Source: Cladopsammia gracilis
Taxonomy: Eukaryota > Cnidaria > Anthozoa > Scleractinia > Dendrophylliidae
Assembly: GCA_022457155.1 (NCBI GenBank)
Contig: JAJGOT010000475.1
Location: 262,501 to 326,500 of the forward strand
Direction: 5' to 3'
DNA: 64,000 bases
The translations under genes and the position numbers were made by a program. Position 1 is the first letter of the stretch; each line of letters opens with the position of its first letter. Shown here piece by piece: positions 10,060 to 23,000 of this stretch. Below the pieces are notes generated by a model. That model was not told where the DNA came from. It did not search any database and saw nothing but the letters and a program-made list of their open reading frames with translations.

Positions 10060-12107
10060 TACTGGAGAAATGAATTATAAGGAACTCGGCGATGATGGGA
10101 TACAAAACATGATCTACGTTAAAATCAAAGTATAAAGCATGGCTGATACTACGTAGAATCTTCTCCAGTTCCTACGTACACCAGACTTTGAAAATGAATT
10201 TTATAGTCAGTCACTTTTATCATGAGCCTCTGGCTCGGGAGATTGGGCAACCACTCCCCGTGTACCTGACGGTAAATAAATGATACCTATTATACCTTAT
10301 ACCAGCAGCATTTTCGTTCACGGTTCTTTCCTTCTTATTCACTTTTTCTTTATTAAGGCCGGTTACTGACGTACCGTTGCAGATAGTGTATTTCTGGCTG
10401 GATGACTTGGAGTGGGTATAGTTGGCTCACTAAACCGGATGTCGAAAAAATCTAACTTAGCCGGCAAACGAAATGCCGCTTTTTCAATTTTAATATTGTT
10501 AAATGATATATTTGTTATAAAAAAAATCTGACCGATTCGAGTCCTTAAAACGACGGAAACAGGATGGAGACCTGTCTGGATCCGTGCGTGATTATTATCT
10601 ATTATTTATGCACCAAGCAGCACAGCCTTGTACAGATACAACTGGGTCCTAGTGATTACCCGTATACTCCAGATTGAGGAAACTGTTTTGCAGCTATAAC
10701 TTTATTTTTCCCTTCGCTAAATTGGTTCCTAGCTTGAAACTGAGATACTTATAAAACCGCAACGTATGTTTGTAGAATGTTTATTCTCGTACGTACGTAC
10801 GTACTTCCGTACAAGAATGTTTTTTCTCGTACCTTTTGGGGTGTTTTTCAAAATTTCCGTCGTCGGAGCACGTCTGAGTCGATTAACTTAGCTATATATA
10901 GAAAGAACTAATATAGATTGATCTAGAATGACTGTCGTGTGATCATGGTCAGGTAGCTAGCACCAGAGCGCTCTTTACTCCCTGTCCGTTACGGAGTTGC
11001 GCTTTTGACAAGTTTTGTAGCTGGAGATATCAGCTACCAATTTACACAACATATGTAAGACACGAATTTGGCTCCGTTATCTACATAAGCTTGTACAGTT
11101 AGGTCTTTCCTCTACTTAGAAAAAATATAATAATTCTGTAATCTCTGATTGGTGACATTTTGGTCATGAAGCTAGTGTCGGCCTTTTTTGAGAATGGTAC
11201 AGATTTACTGGTGGACCTGTTCAATTCTTTTTAAGTTCGAAACTTGAAACGGATAGGAGGTGTAAATTTGCTCCGGATTGCAGGAATCTCGGAAAACAAT
11301 TTCTTGCGGTTAAAGAAAGGTCGAATTCGTATTAAAAGTTTTTTTTGTGTGTGCGGATAAAATATACCTATACTCTGTACTCTGAACTCTGCATACTCAC
11401 GTCCAAGTTGTTTAATTAACTATATATAGAAACATATAGGAAGAATAAACATCTTATAGAAGCTAGGGATATTTCCTCTACTTAAAAAATAATTACTTCT
11501 GTAATCTCTTATTGGTGACATTATGGGCGTTAGATTTAATGAATCTCATTTGTATGTTCAGCTCATCTTTCAAGGCATTCGAAACATTTTCAATCCTTCT
11601 TGTTAAGAGTCTTGTTTATTTTGTATGTACGTGTACATATTTGTTAAATAACATGGTTATATTATGATAACAATATCTTTAGACTGACGCGTCAGTCATT
11701 CTTCCATTCCTTGATTCATTCCTGGCAGGTTAAGTATGTGATTATCCGTGTAAAACACGCCCGCCCTCCCACATGCTTATAATAAAAGTACAATTAAACA
11801 AACTGAGTAAATAAATATTCAGTCCAAGCAGACTAATAGCTTTGAAGTTTACCGAGAGCATGCACCCTAAGATCCTCCTACTCGGCCCCACACTGAGCCT
11901 CTTCTGCAGAGGTTCGTTGGGCTCCTCTTGCACATATTTCCCACATTGTGTGACGAGCTTCATTGTAGGCTAACCCGCCCCACAGCGAAAGGAATATCTG
12001 TCATCAACTTCATCAATGCAGATTTCTTCCCGGGGGAGAGGGGTACTCCCTTGTATAAGCTATGTAGGTATCTGCGGCTCAAATGGGTATAGTTTGTAAT
12101 ATAAAGA
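10060..12107. other. Intergenic, with a diverged direct repeat
   Basis: About 60 bases at 11106-11165 (TTTCCTCTACTTAGAAAAAA through GTAATCTCTGATTGGTGACA) recur with changes at 11471-11530. CTATATATAGAAA strings precede both, so a segment seems to have duplicated long ago. No gene recognised. Confidence 0.35.
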
Positions 12108-12386
12108 TCGCCAATAATGGCACTGCACACTTTAACAACACAGCATCGCGGCTAGCTAGACCGTCTAACATGTTTAGCGCTCAAAACTAGAAAGCACTCG
12201 CAGACAGCTGTTTCGCCCTTCTAAGGTGATAGCTGATCGAAATATAATGAGCCTTTAGAAGGGCGAAACAGCCGTCTGCAAGTGCTTTCTTAATTTTGAG
12301 CGCTAACATGTCAGACGGTCTAGCTGACCGCTCAATGTTGTCTTGTTAGAATGTGCAATGCATTTAATTTATTGGCAATCTTAATA
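12108..12386. mobile_element. Fold-back element with about 100-bp inverted arms
   Basis: Left-arm motifs (GCTAGCTAGACCGTCTAACA, TTAGCGCTCAAAACT, CAGCTGTTTCGCCCTTCTAA) recur as reverse complements in mirror order on the right (about 12250-12357). GCCAATAA-like ends extend the pairing. No coding capacity. Confidence 0.7.
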
Positions 12387-13560
12387 TTATGGTTTTTGAG
12401 TCGTTTTGGCATGGAAATGAGTATCGATTTAAGGCCACAGGAATGAAATTAGGCAACGATTTAGGGGTAGTTCTGAATTTCTTGTGGGTAAGGTGTGAGA
12501 ACGGGTAGGGATTGGGGTCTGGAAAAATCGCCTACTGATTTTGTTCTGAGAATGGGTAGGGCGGAAAATTACATGTCTTGGTCTGAAACTGGGTGAGTGT
12601 TTTCATAAAATATCACACACCGAGAAAAAACTGTCATTAATTGTTTGTTCTTGTAGCTGAGCAGCTATGTCAGTTGGTTTCCAGAGTCTTTGGGTCGCCA
12701 AAATTTAACAATTTCGATATGAACTGGAAAAAATAACATAACGGAAATACACTTGAATGAAGTGAGCAAGGAGTGAGCAGAAGTGTCTGCGGTTTTTACG
12801 TCACTTGCCGTTGAAGTGCGGTATAAAGATAATTTACTTGCAAATTCTTCGGATGTTTAAATGTAAATATTTATCAAAAGTTTTATTGATCAATAGCTTC
12901 TCACTGAAAAAAAAAAACGATGTTTGAACTAACCTTTATGAATTCATAAAACGTAACTGGCTCTTACTAACTAAAACTACTAGTCGACTTTTACAATAGC
13001 GAAGCAAATGTTACGATCATGCATTATTTCACTGCCTTTTGATCTGCATATCAATGCGCATATGATTGCGGAAGTGTCATGTCATGTCAAAATTTTGTTT
13101 TTTAGAAAGTGAAGATAAAACACTCAAACCGTCAAGGACGACGCACAAGATTGCGAGTTTATCGCGGCCTCGTTTGATTTATCGTCCCTTCTTGAAAATC
13201 GAAGTGGGTGGCAGACTAACGCACTTCTAGCAGCAGGATCAAGTGTAGATAAGCGGCCTAACACTGATGAAGGATCTTAAGTTCCCATCACAACATTCCT
13301 TCTATGGAACAGAACCACAATCTAAAAACAAACTATCAATTATTTCATATCTAATCTAGTGCCTTTTGACGGAGAAACAGCGAGAAAAAGCTGTCAACTG
13401 GGTGTCAGTTTTCGGAATTAAGATTAAATTTTGCTTGATGAATTGTGCTCTTGTCTGGATCTACCGAAATTTTATCTGCCCCAGTTGGTAGGCACAGAGA
13501 GCGGTAGCTGTGAGATGTTTTTCTGTTGTCCTTTCCATTGTTAAATCGGATCAAGTCGCA
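12387..13560. other. Region upstream of FGF-A, nothing firmly recognised
   Basis: Diverged GGTAGGG/GGGTATAG-type repeats occupy 12400-12600. A TATAAAG at 12822-12828 could be a TATA box, but no matching first exon with a donor was found. Confidence 0.25.
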
Positions 13561-13724
13561 CAAGATGCGAAGTCTATATTCAATGGTAATGGACGTCTTC
13601 AATCTTAATTGCTTTCTTGTTAATACACGATAATGGTTTCCTATTGTTTATTACTGCTATACGATTGAGTGATGTGTGTGTTCTTAATTTTGCTGTCTGT
13701 TTACATTTCCAGTTGATCTTTATC

Positions 13725-14025
13725 ATGGTGTGTGTAGCTCTCATGCCGAAATATGTCCTGCTGTCGCGTGGTTTTAGAAGCCAACAAAGCAGAAATGTCA
13801 CTGATAGCGCAAATCGTCCCACAGAACGGAGCTCTAACAAGAACTCGCAAAAACAAAAAAGACCAGTTGTCAATGTTAGGGATCCGAAAAGAGGGCCTGT
13901 AACTCACTTAACGACACGGCCAACAAACTCCAAGCAAGTCAAGCTATTTGGTCGGGTTGGATTGTTCCTGTATGTAAACGCTAATGGAACAGTTTCAGGG
14001 ACGCTTAATCAACAGAGTAAATATG
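13725..14025 (+). CDS. FGF-A first recognised coding exon
   Basis: The exon encodes a hydrophobic start, a basic linker rich in R, K, S and N, and the first trefoil strands. It ends in phase 1 at TATG|GTAAGC. A likely acceptor TTTACATTTCCAG sits just before 13713, in phase 0, so the coding exon may begin at 13713. FGF-B shows the same arrangement, with its Met in a separate small exon. Confidence 0.78.
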
Positions 14026-17000
14026 GTAAGCTTAAGGATTTACTTAAACAGTGCCTGTTTAAAACTTAGAATTTATTAGTTAAACTGATTTAATTAATAT
14101 ATGTTACATATTGTTAATATATCTAGCTCAGTGGATTTTTGAAAACCACGCCGCGCTGAGGAAGCGTCTGGGAGTGTGTTTATCCCTTTTTTTTTTGTCG
14201 TTCAAAAACTATGTATTAAGTCTGACAATATAAAAACAAAACTGACCATTGCTAGTCTTTTTTTTCTCTTGCTCTTGTTTTCGCCCCCTTTCCCTTTTTC
14301 TGTGATTTTCGGGCTGGATTTATTGGAGTAAATGTTCTGCTCTTTTAACAAAAGGGATGGACATTTTTTTTTCCTTACAGTTTGTGATTTATCTCATTGA
14401 TATGAAGGGAAAAGCTTACTGAAAATATATCAACGTTGTCAGAGGAGCCGAAAACTAGTGGCAGAAAAGCTACGATGTTAGTCTCATGTTTATTCTGGGC
14501 AATTAACAGAATTAATTTTTCTGTTTTATCTCTTACTTGTAAGACATGCAGTATTCTTTTTTGAATGCCAAGGCCATAGCAGCCACACAGCAGAAGGGTG
14601 GGGAATAAAATGATTATAGCCTGGACTATTATGTGTAGGCTCATCTTCTTCTTCATCTTCTTCTTTTTTCTTCTTCGTTTTCCTTATCTACAGCTGTTTG
14701 CAAAATGTTGAACTCCTCAAAATATATCATTATATCCATATATTGAGTGTTACGTCGTTAATATTAATTAGGTAAATTACTCGCCAATGCAAGTTTGTGC
14801 TATACATTACAGCAAAATGGAACTCGCTGAAAGTTTCCGGATCAGTGCTCTCAAACAATGCCAGATATATAGATACAATGATATATTTTAGGGGGGTTAA
14901 AATTTTTGCAAACAAAAGAAAGTTATCTGAAATAAAAATTGCATTCAATATTTTAAAATTAATCTCGTATACTGCATTCAAAACCCTCTGCTAATTCATG
15001 TTTTATTAAAGATTTAATAGGAACACTGATCAGTCGGATAAAGGACATTTATTTTTAGGACGCCAACGAACAAAACTGGCCGTCACAATGACTCATTCAA
15101 CCACACATTGTATCCGTTTCATTTGTTTAACGGTAAAAAAAAAGTAACGATGACAAACCACAACGGGCCTGCAGCGCTGGCATTCTGTGGAAGTATCTAG
15201 AGTATGTTTGTGTCAGCCATACCGCTGCGGATCAGACCAACTCCAAACAAAAACAACTGTGTGAAACCGGATGTGTTATCAGATATTCAAGATTACCGCT
15301 ACAGAAAATAAATTTTATTACAATATAATTTTGGCTGCGGAAGTAGCGAGGTCGTTATTACTTTGTTTTCCCTTAAATATTGGTAAACTATCACTTTCTG
15401 TTATTTCGCGTGGAAGGGAATTCCAGAAACTCGTTGCGCGGTATAGAAATGTGCGTTGCCCAGTAGCTGACTAATACACCGGAATGTTCAGGTGGCCATT
15501 AGCCACACTCGCTTTACTTTCGGGGGCACTGCAACGAGCCAGCTGGTTCACCAAAGTCTTTAGAAAGAAATGTTTATATGTTGTTCTTTTGATTATTTAA
15601 TACCGTTTAATAATTATAAAGGGATATTTCTATCAGCTACCAATTTTCAATCTGTTCGGATACCTTATCCCTTTCACTCCCAGAGTCAATTATGGAGAAA
15701 TGTAATGTAGTTCTAACTTTTGAGTCTGTGGACGAAATCGTATGATGTGACCATTCAAATGAAACTTCTTCAGCAGTACTTTTACATGGTACCATTTGTT
15801 CTAACTTTTGAGTCTGTGGATGAAATCTTATGGTGTGACCATTCAAATGAAACCTCTTCAGCAGTACTTTTGCATGGTACCATTTGTTCTAACTTTTGAG
15901 TCTGTTGATGAAATCCTATGGTGTGACCATTCAAATGAAACTTCTTCAGCAGTACTTTTACATGGTACCATTTGTTCTAACTTTTGAGTCTGTGGATGAA
16001 ATCCTATGGTGTGACCATTCAAATGAAACTTCTTCAGCAGTACTTTTGCATGGAACTATTTGTTTTTAAATATTTTCCAACGTGAAATTTGGGATTTTTC
16101 TTGAATTTTGATTTTTGGCACTCTTGGGAGATAAAGGGTTATAGCGTGGCTGAAAATTTAACAGGTCGAAAGCCTAGGAAATTTTTAGCTGGACTTTCTG
16201 AGAACCAAAAATAGCATATTTTTGTCCTATCGAAAACGTCAGGGGCAGTTTTAATTGGTTCCGAAGACGTCACAACGTTTTCGAATCCAGTCACTTACTT
16301 GGCTGTCAGCTCACTGCGAAGTAATATCTCGAGGCTGAATGACAATTTCTGAAGACAGATGTCTCGTGACTTTGCTACACGCTAATCGCCCATTTTTAAA
16401 AATAGAGCGTTTTCACTTGACGTCATAGCCGCCATATTGGTGTTCCCGTACAAAAGAATTTTAATTAATTTCTTTTGTTAGGAACACCAACATGGCTGCC
16501 ATGGCCTTTGTCATTTGAGTCCCGCGGGACTAAAGGTCACGTGAGTGAAAACGCTCTATAGAGCAGTTTTCAGTTGAGTGTCGTAAAACCAAAACCAAAG
16601 TAATTACTCTGACCAATCACAGCAGTCGTAAACAATCCAATGAACCAATCAGAGCTCGAAGCAAATACATGTAGCGGGCGCCAAGCGCGGGAAAACGCGT
16701 GCGAGCAAGTCACGATTGGTTTTGGTTTTACTTTTGATTGGTCGAGAAAGTGGCGCGAGATTTTTTAGCCAATCACAAAGCGTAGCAATGCAAAACCAAA
16801 GCAATTGCGCAATCACTTTCGATACTCCCTTGAAAACCTCTCAAGTTTATGGACAGATTTAGTTTTCTCTACTTTCTTAATGAATAATCAACAACAATCA
16901 AAATGTGATAACAAAGACTGTCTGTGAAAGGTTACACTGCATCATGCAGCAGTAACCAAAAAAATTCAGTCTTCCTGAATAGGAAATGTTTCTATATATT

Positions 17001-20000
17001 TTGCAGTAACATTCGAGCTTCAGTCGTTTGGTCCAAGTATTGTACAAATCCGACATATTGAAACTGGAAAATTCCTCGCAATGGATTTTAAAGGAACGCT
17101 ACAAACAAGAGTAAGTGAGCTAGTTTTTTTTGTGTGTGTTTTTATTCTTTGCAGAACACGAAACGGGGCTCCGGCTACCCCCCCCCCCCCCCCTAAGTGA
17201 CGGGGTGACAACAACAACAACAACAACAACAACGATTTATTTACAAATAATAAAACAAATTATATTAGCAACCCGCAAATAACTAAAGTTAATCGTGGCG
17301 GGTTGTGTGATCGTCGTATCATTTGCTACTTGTACTAACAAATATCGTAATTACGGTAATTATGAATATATAACACTTCACTGATCAATACTGAGTATGG
17401 TTTATGAACGTTTATCCACTTGCAGGAAGCTTGGAATACCATTACGTTTCGCTAATTCAAGCATGTCCAATACACCCAAACTGAGTCGATTCGTCTAAGG
17501 CAGTTGACGATTCGACTCTCACCGGAAACAGGTCGCGATTTAGTGGACCGACTAACCGGAAGTGTGGTTGTTTAAGACAACAACACAACATGAACCTTCC
17601 TCGTTCTTAAAACGTGTGCACGAGAAAGGAACATATCGCGACGAAAGCTATCAAGAGTGTGCTCGGTTTGACACGACGGTCTTTAGTGTGGTTGCTTAAG
17701 ACAACAACACAGCATGAACCTTCCTCGTTCTTAAAGCGTGTGCACGAGAACGGAAATATATCAAGCGTGCGTTCGGTTCGACACGAACCATCTTCGAGAA
17801 AGTTGAAACCACCGTTTGCGCTCACCGATCGGGCTCACCGGAAATGTGGTCAAATGAAACAATGACATGAATATTTCTCGTTCTTAAAGCGTGTGCACGA
17901 GAAAGGAGCATATCTCGCGTGTGCTCGGTTCGACACGAACCATCGATCGATCCGACTCACCGGAAATTGGTCACGCGTGACACGGCAAGCAGGGAGGGTA
18001 GAAAATGCGAACGAATCGTCTCGATTCGACTCGAATCGACTCGATTCGGGGTTCTTGTAGTCGATCCGTCTTCCCGGAAGTCGATTTGCGAGACACTTAC
18101 ATGTAGAAAGAAAACGAAAATTTTCACCGGCTGTTATGTATTTACTCGTTTATGGTGTATAGTGTGGTAAGAATCAATACAAGTTGAAGAAGAGGCAACT
18201 CTCTTTTAGGGAGTAAGAGACAGTGGAACTAAAACTCGCTGGAATCGCTTCGAATAGACCCCCAAACCACTCAAGACACAAATAAACACACAAAGAAGTT
18301 CAGGTGAGCCATTCTCATTGAAATATCGTTCGTAATTTTACGCTCAAATTCGAAGCGAATTTTCCCATACAAATCCTTATAATCTCGCTATTACGAAACA
18401 GTTTTTATACCACGACGTTTAAACAGCACTTGAGCTTGGGGTACCTGTGACCAATGTGGCTTACATGACGAGTTTTTCAACATGACTGTTTGCATTTTGG
18501 CGACCTCATCTGAGAGATCGCTAACTCAACATTTCAAGGAGTTGGATGACGACAAACGACCCAGAAACGACAGCAAACGATTCAGAAGGAATTTCTGGTG
18601 CTAAGAAAAGTGATTTTGATCGCCAGATTAAAGCTAGAAGTGAAGAATCGAGGTAAGATGCTGGGTTATAATTCATTTGAATTGCTCTAGATTTAAGAGT
18701 CTTACTTACAATGAGTAATTGAACTATCAAAAAGTTCTGAAGGTTGGTTTTGCCAATTATGTATTATGGCAATACTACCACTTAATCATTTAAATGACTA
18801 TGATTTCCACCTTGCCCTAGCTGAATTTTCTTTAGGACCTTCCAGGATTATAAATATAAAGGATTTTGGTGAACTTAATATAAATCCATCAATATTAAAT
18901 AAAATTACAGATGACTCCAACTACATTCTAAATGAAAATAGTGACCCTGATACTAGTTTCTATAATCATTCATTAACTAATGAACTGAACAGTCTTTTAC
19001 AAAACTGAAGCATAAACACTGATAACTCATTTTCAGTATTACATGTGAATGCTAGAAGTTGAAGTAAAAATTTTGAAAGCTTGGAACAAATGATCAATTC
19101 TTTATCCATAATACCTGATTTCATTGGTACATGTATTAGTGAAACTTGGTTAAAAGAGGCAAATGATATGATTCAATTACAAAACTATAATTTTATTTGT
19201 GAAGGAAGGGAAAACAGGACTGGAGGTGGAGTGGGGCTTTACATTAAGAATAAATCAAACTATAAATCAAGAAAAGATTTGGGATTTTATGATCAACATG
19301 TAATGGAATCACTGTTTGTGGAAAAAATTACTGACGACAATGTAAACACAATAATAGGTGTTATTTATAGGGCACCTAATTCAGACATTAACTGCTTTCT
19401 TGCAAAATTAACAGAAATAATTGAAAAGATTAATTTTGAAGGCAAAAAATGTTACTTACTTGGGGATTATAACATAAATTTAATTAATTCATACGAGTCA
19501 GACATTGCAAGCAAGTTTATTGACATAATTTGTTTATTCGTCATTTATAAAATACTCAAGGAAATGCGCGCACTATGATTGGTTCCCGCGAGTTCATTAT
19601 AACTCGATAAAGCACGCGCGTGACGTAAGATTCATTATAACCGTTTTTATTTTATAAAAGAAATAAAAAACTTGTTCCTCATGCATTGTTGAGTTATATA
19701 AGCACTTGGGAATTTTTAAGAACACTCGAGAAGTGCGAGAAGCACTCGCCTTTGGCTCGTGCTTCTCTGCACTTCTCTCGTGTTCTTAAAAATTCCCGCG
19801 TGCCTATATAACTCAATAATGCACTTGGCGCGTTTTTTTATTTCTTTATTAATGTCAACGCACAATTGAAAGGCACCTATTTTGTGGGAGAAGGTAGAGG
19901 GATAGGCGTTGTCCAGGACCCAAATGCTGCCGGTCAGCGAGTGGCATATAAACCATGAGATGGGTTTCATGGAGCACAGCTACTCTGAGCAGCATGTACC

Positions 20001-23000
20001 TATGCCAAGCTCCTAGAAGGCCGCTTAGCGAGGGGAAGTGGACGTCACCACCGTTTATTACCCAAGCTAAGGCAACCCAGGCATCGCTTCAGTGTGGGAC
20101 TGAAGGGTTGTCGCCAGCAACGCTTCTCCCCCAAACCATTTATTAAAACTAAAACCACATAACAGATTACATGTCTGCTATAATTTTTGTTTTTTTGAAA
20201 CAAACAATAAATGTTATAAGCGGTTAGGCGAGAATGGCCTACCTAGAAGTACGAAAGCAGAGAGTGATAACAATAACTATATATACTGTGGTGGGTGGGT
20301 GGGGAAATAAATGTTTGACTTTAGCAGTGAAACTGAGCTGAATTGGGAGATTGACCGCGACCGATGTACATTAACGTAAACATGGCAAGTTTACTTGAAG
20401 CTGATTGGCTGATACTCTATGAGCATGTGCAGGCTTGAAATGTAATTGCCTGTTAAGAATAGGGGGCGGGTAAAAGTACATGTTTACGATGCAAAGTACA
20501 AAAGATCGATTACCAGGAAAAACACTGCCAAACAGCAGGGAGCTTTTAGGTTCAATTGAGCTAAACATTAACTCCAGTTTATGCTTGGGCAGAAACAGCC
20601 ATTCTGAAACCACTTATAACTAAGCCAACTAGAATAATGTCACATACAGCTACACTTATAGATAATATCTTTACAAATGATTTTGACAATCATCCAGCTT
20701 GTGTTAATGGGCTGCTATGTGCAGACATTTCAGACTACATTCCTATATTTCATTTTCACATGATTAACAGTTATAATAGTGGTACAAAAACTGAAAAAAC
20801 TAACTAGAGTCCATAACACTGCCTCTCTGGAAATGTTTATAAACAAACTGAAATCTGTGGATTGGTCAAAACATAAAGATGATAGGGATCCAAATATTTT
20901 CTATAATAATTTCCTATTAAAAGGAATTTACATGGGTAACCAAAGCCTTACTCAAATAAATTAAGAGGAAGAATGTACTCTAGAAAAACTTTATTAGATC
21001 TCCAACTACCAAAAACAAAAAGAAATTTAATACTTATAGAAACAAATTAACCAGTCATCTAAGGATATCTAAGAGATGATATATTAATAACAACTTGGAA
21101 TTGTACAAAAACAACATGAAAGAAACTTGGAGACTCTTAAATGGCCTTCTCAACAAAAAAACAAAGGATAATTATCCAACACAATTTAATGGCAATATTT
21201 CTAAAGACAGTGACTTCTACACAATTGCAAATAAGTTTGGTACATTTTTTTCCAACATACACTGTAGGACAAAATCTTGCTAATAACATTCCTATAACTG
21301 ATATTATAAGACATACTTAAAGGGCAACTACAGTCGAACCTCTCCTTACGGACCCCTCTCTAATACGGACACCTCTATTACAGACAGTTCTCTTGGTCCC
21401 AAAGATACCAAAATTCATACAATCCCAACCTCTATAATACAAACACTTCTATAATACGGACACTTTGGTCTGTCCCTTTGGTGTCTGTATTAAGGAGGTT
21501 TGACTGTACAGTCGAACCTCTCCTTACGGACCCCTCTCTAATACTGACACCTTTCTATTACGGACAGTTCTCTTGGTCCCTAAGATACCAAAATTTATAC
21601 AATCCCTACCTCTATAATACGGACACCTCTATAATACGGACACTTTGGCCTGTCCCTTTGGTGTCCGTATTATAATTAAGGAGGTTCAACTGTATATCAA
21701 TAGTCTATTTTTCACACCCACCATATTATTATTTAAAAATAAGAAAAGTTTTAGTTTTGACGGAATCAGCACAAAATTAATTAAAGAACATATTTCAGAG
21801 ATTTCAGTTCCTTTAAATGAAATTATAAACCTATCACTTCAAACAGGTATTGTACCAGAAAAAATGAAAGTTGCCAAAATAATACCACTTTATAAATCTG
21901 GTGATAGTCAGTCTTTTATTGTAGGGAGACCAATTTCTATTCTTCCATCATATCATTGTCTAAGATATTAGAAAAAACAGTGTATAAAGGATTAATAGAT
22001 TACATGAATAAATATAACATACTCAATTGCAATCAATATGGATTCAGGCATGGACACTCCACTTCAATGGCTATATTAGATTTTGTTGAAAAAATTCATG
22101 AATCACTAGACAAAGGAGAATATACTATAGGTGTTTTCTTGGATTTAGCAAAAACCTTTGACACAGTAAACCATGGTGTTCTGACTATTAAATAAACTTG
22201 AGCATTATGGTATTAGGGGAATTCCTTTGCTGTGGTTTAAAAATTACCTTAGTAACAGAAAACAATATGTTCACTTCAAAGGAACAAATTCTGAAATGTT
22301 TGACATTGTACATGTGGAGTTCCTCAATGTTCTGTTTTGGGTCCCCTTCTGTTTTTGATTTATATAAATGACATTAATGCTCCATCTAATAAACTATCAT
22401 TCACACTTTTTGCAGATGACACCAACATATTCAATACAAATTCAAATCCGCAACAGTTAATCAAAACTACATGCTTTTTCAAACAGAAAAATGATATCGA
22501 ATCAAAATATGAACATTACAATAGATGGAAATGTAATAAATAGGGTAAAGGACTGTAGGTTTTTAGGAGTAGTTATTGATGAAAATTTAACATGGATGAG
22601 GCATATAACAACAACAACAACAACTTATAAATCTTGTAACCTCAAAAATGTCCAAAAATATTGGGATCATGCATAAACTAAGCTATTATTTGTTCACAGA
22701 TGCTATTAAAAGCCTATATTATACTTAAGTATATCCTTACATTCACTACAGCAATATTGTTTGGGTTAACAATTATCCTTCCAAATTAAATAGGATTGTA
22801 ATTCTACAGAAAAGAGCAGTGAGAATTATAGCTAAAGTTGGATATAGGAAAAGTACAGCTGAAATTTTTAAAGAATTAAAGGGTAGATCAAATAAATGAA
22901 TTAGAAATTTCAATTCTTATGTTTAAGTATTATTCAGGGCAGATGTCACATAATTTAAAGCAATTGTTTAAATCAAATCAGATGGTACATAGCTACGGAA

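Noticed and set aside
20371..20613. Minus-strand frame inside the LINE insertion
   Set aside because: No motif and no splice context; it sits in a nested insertion of unknown type.
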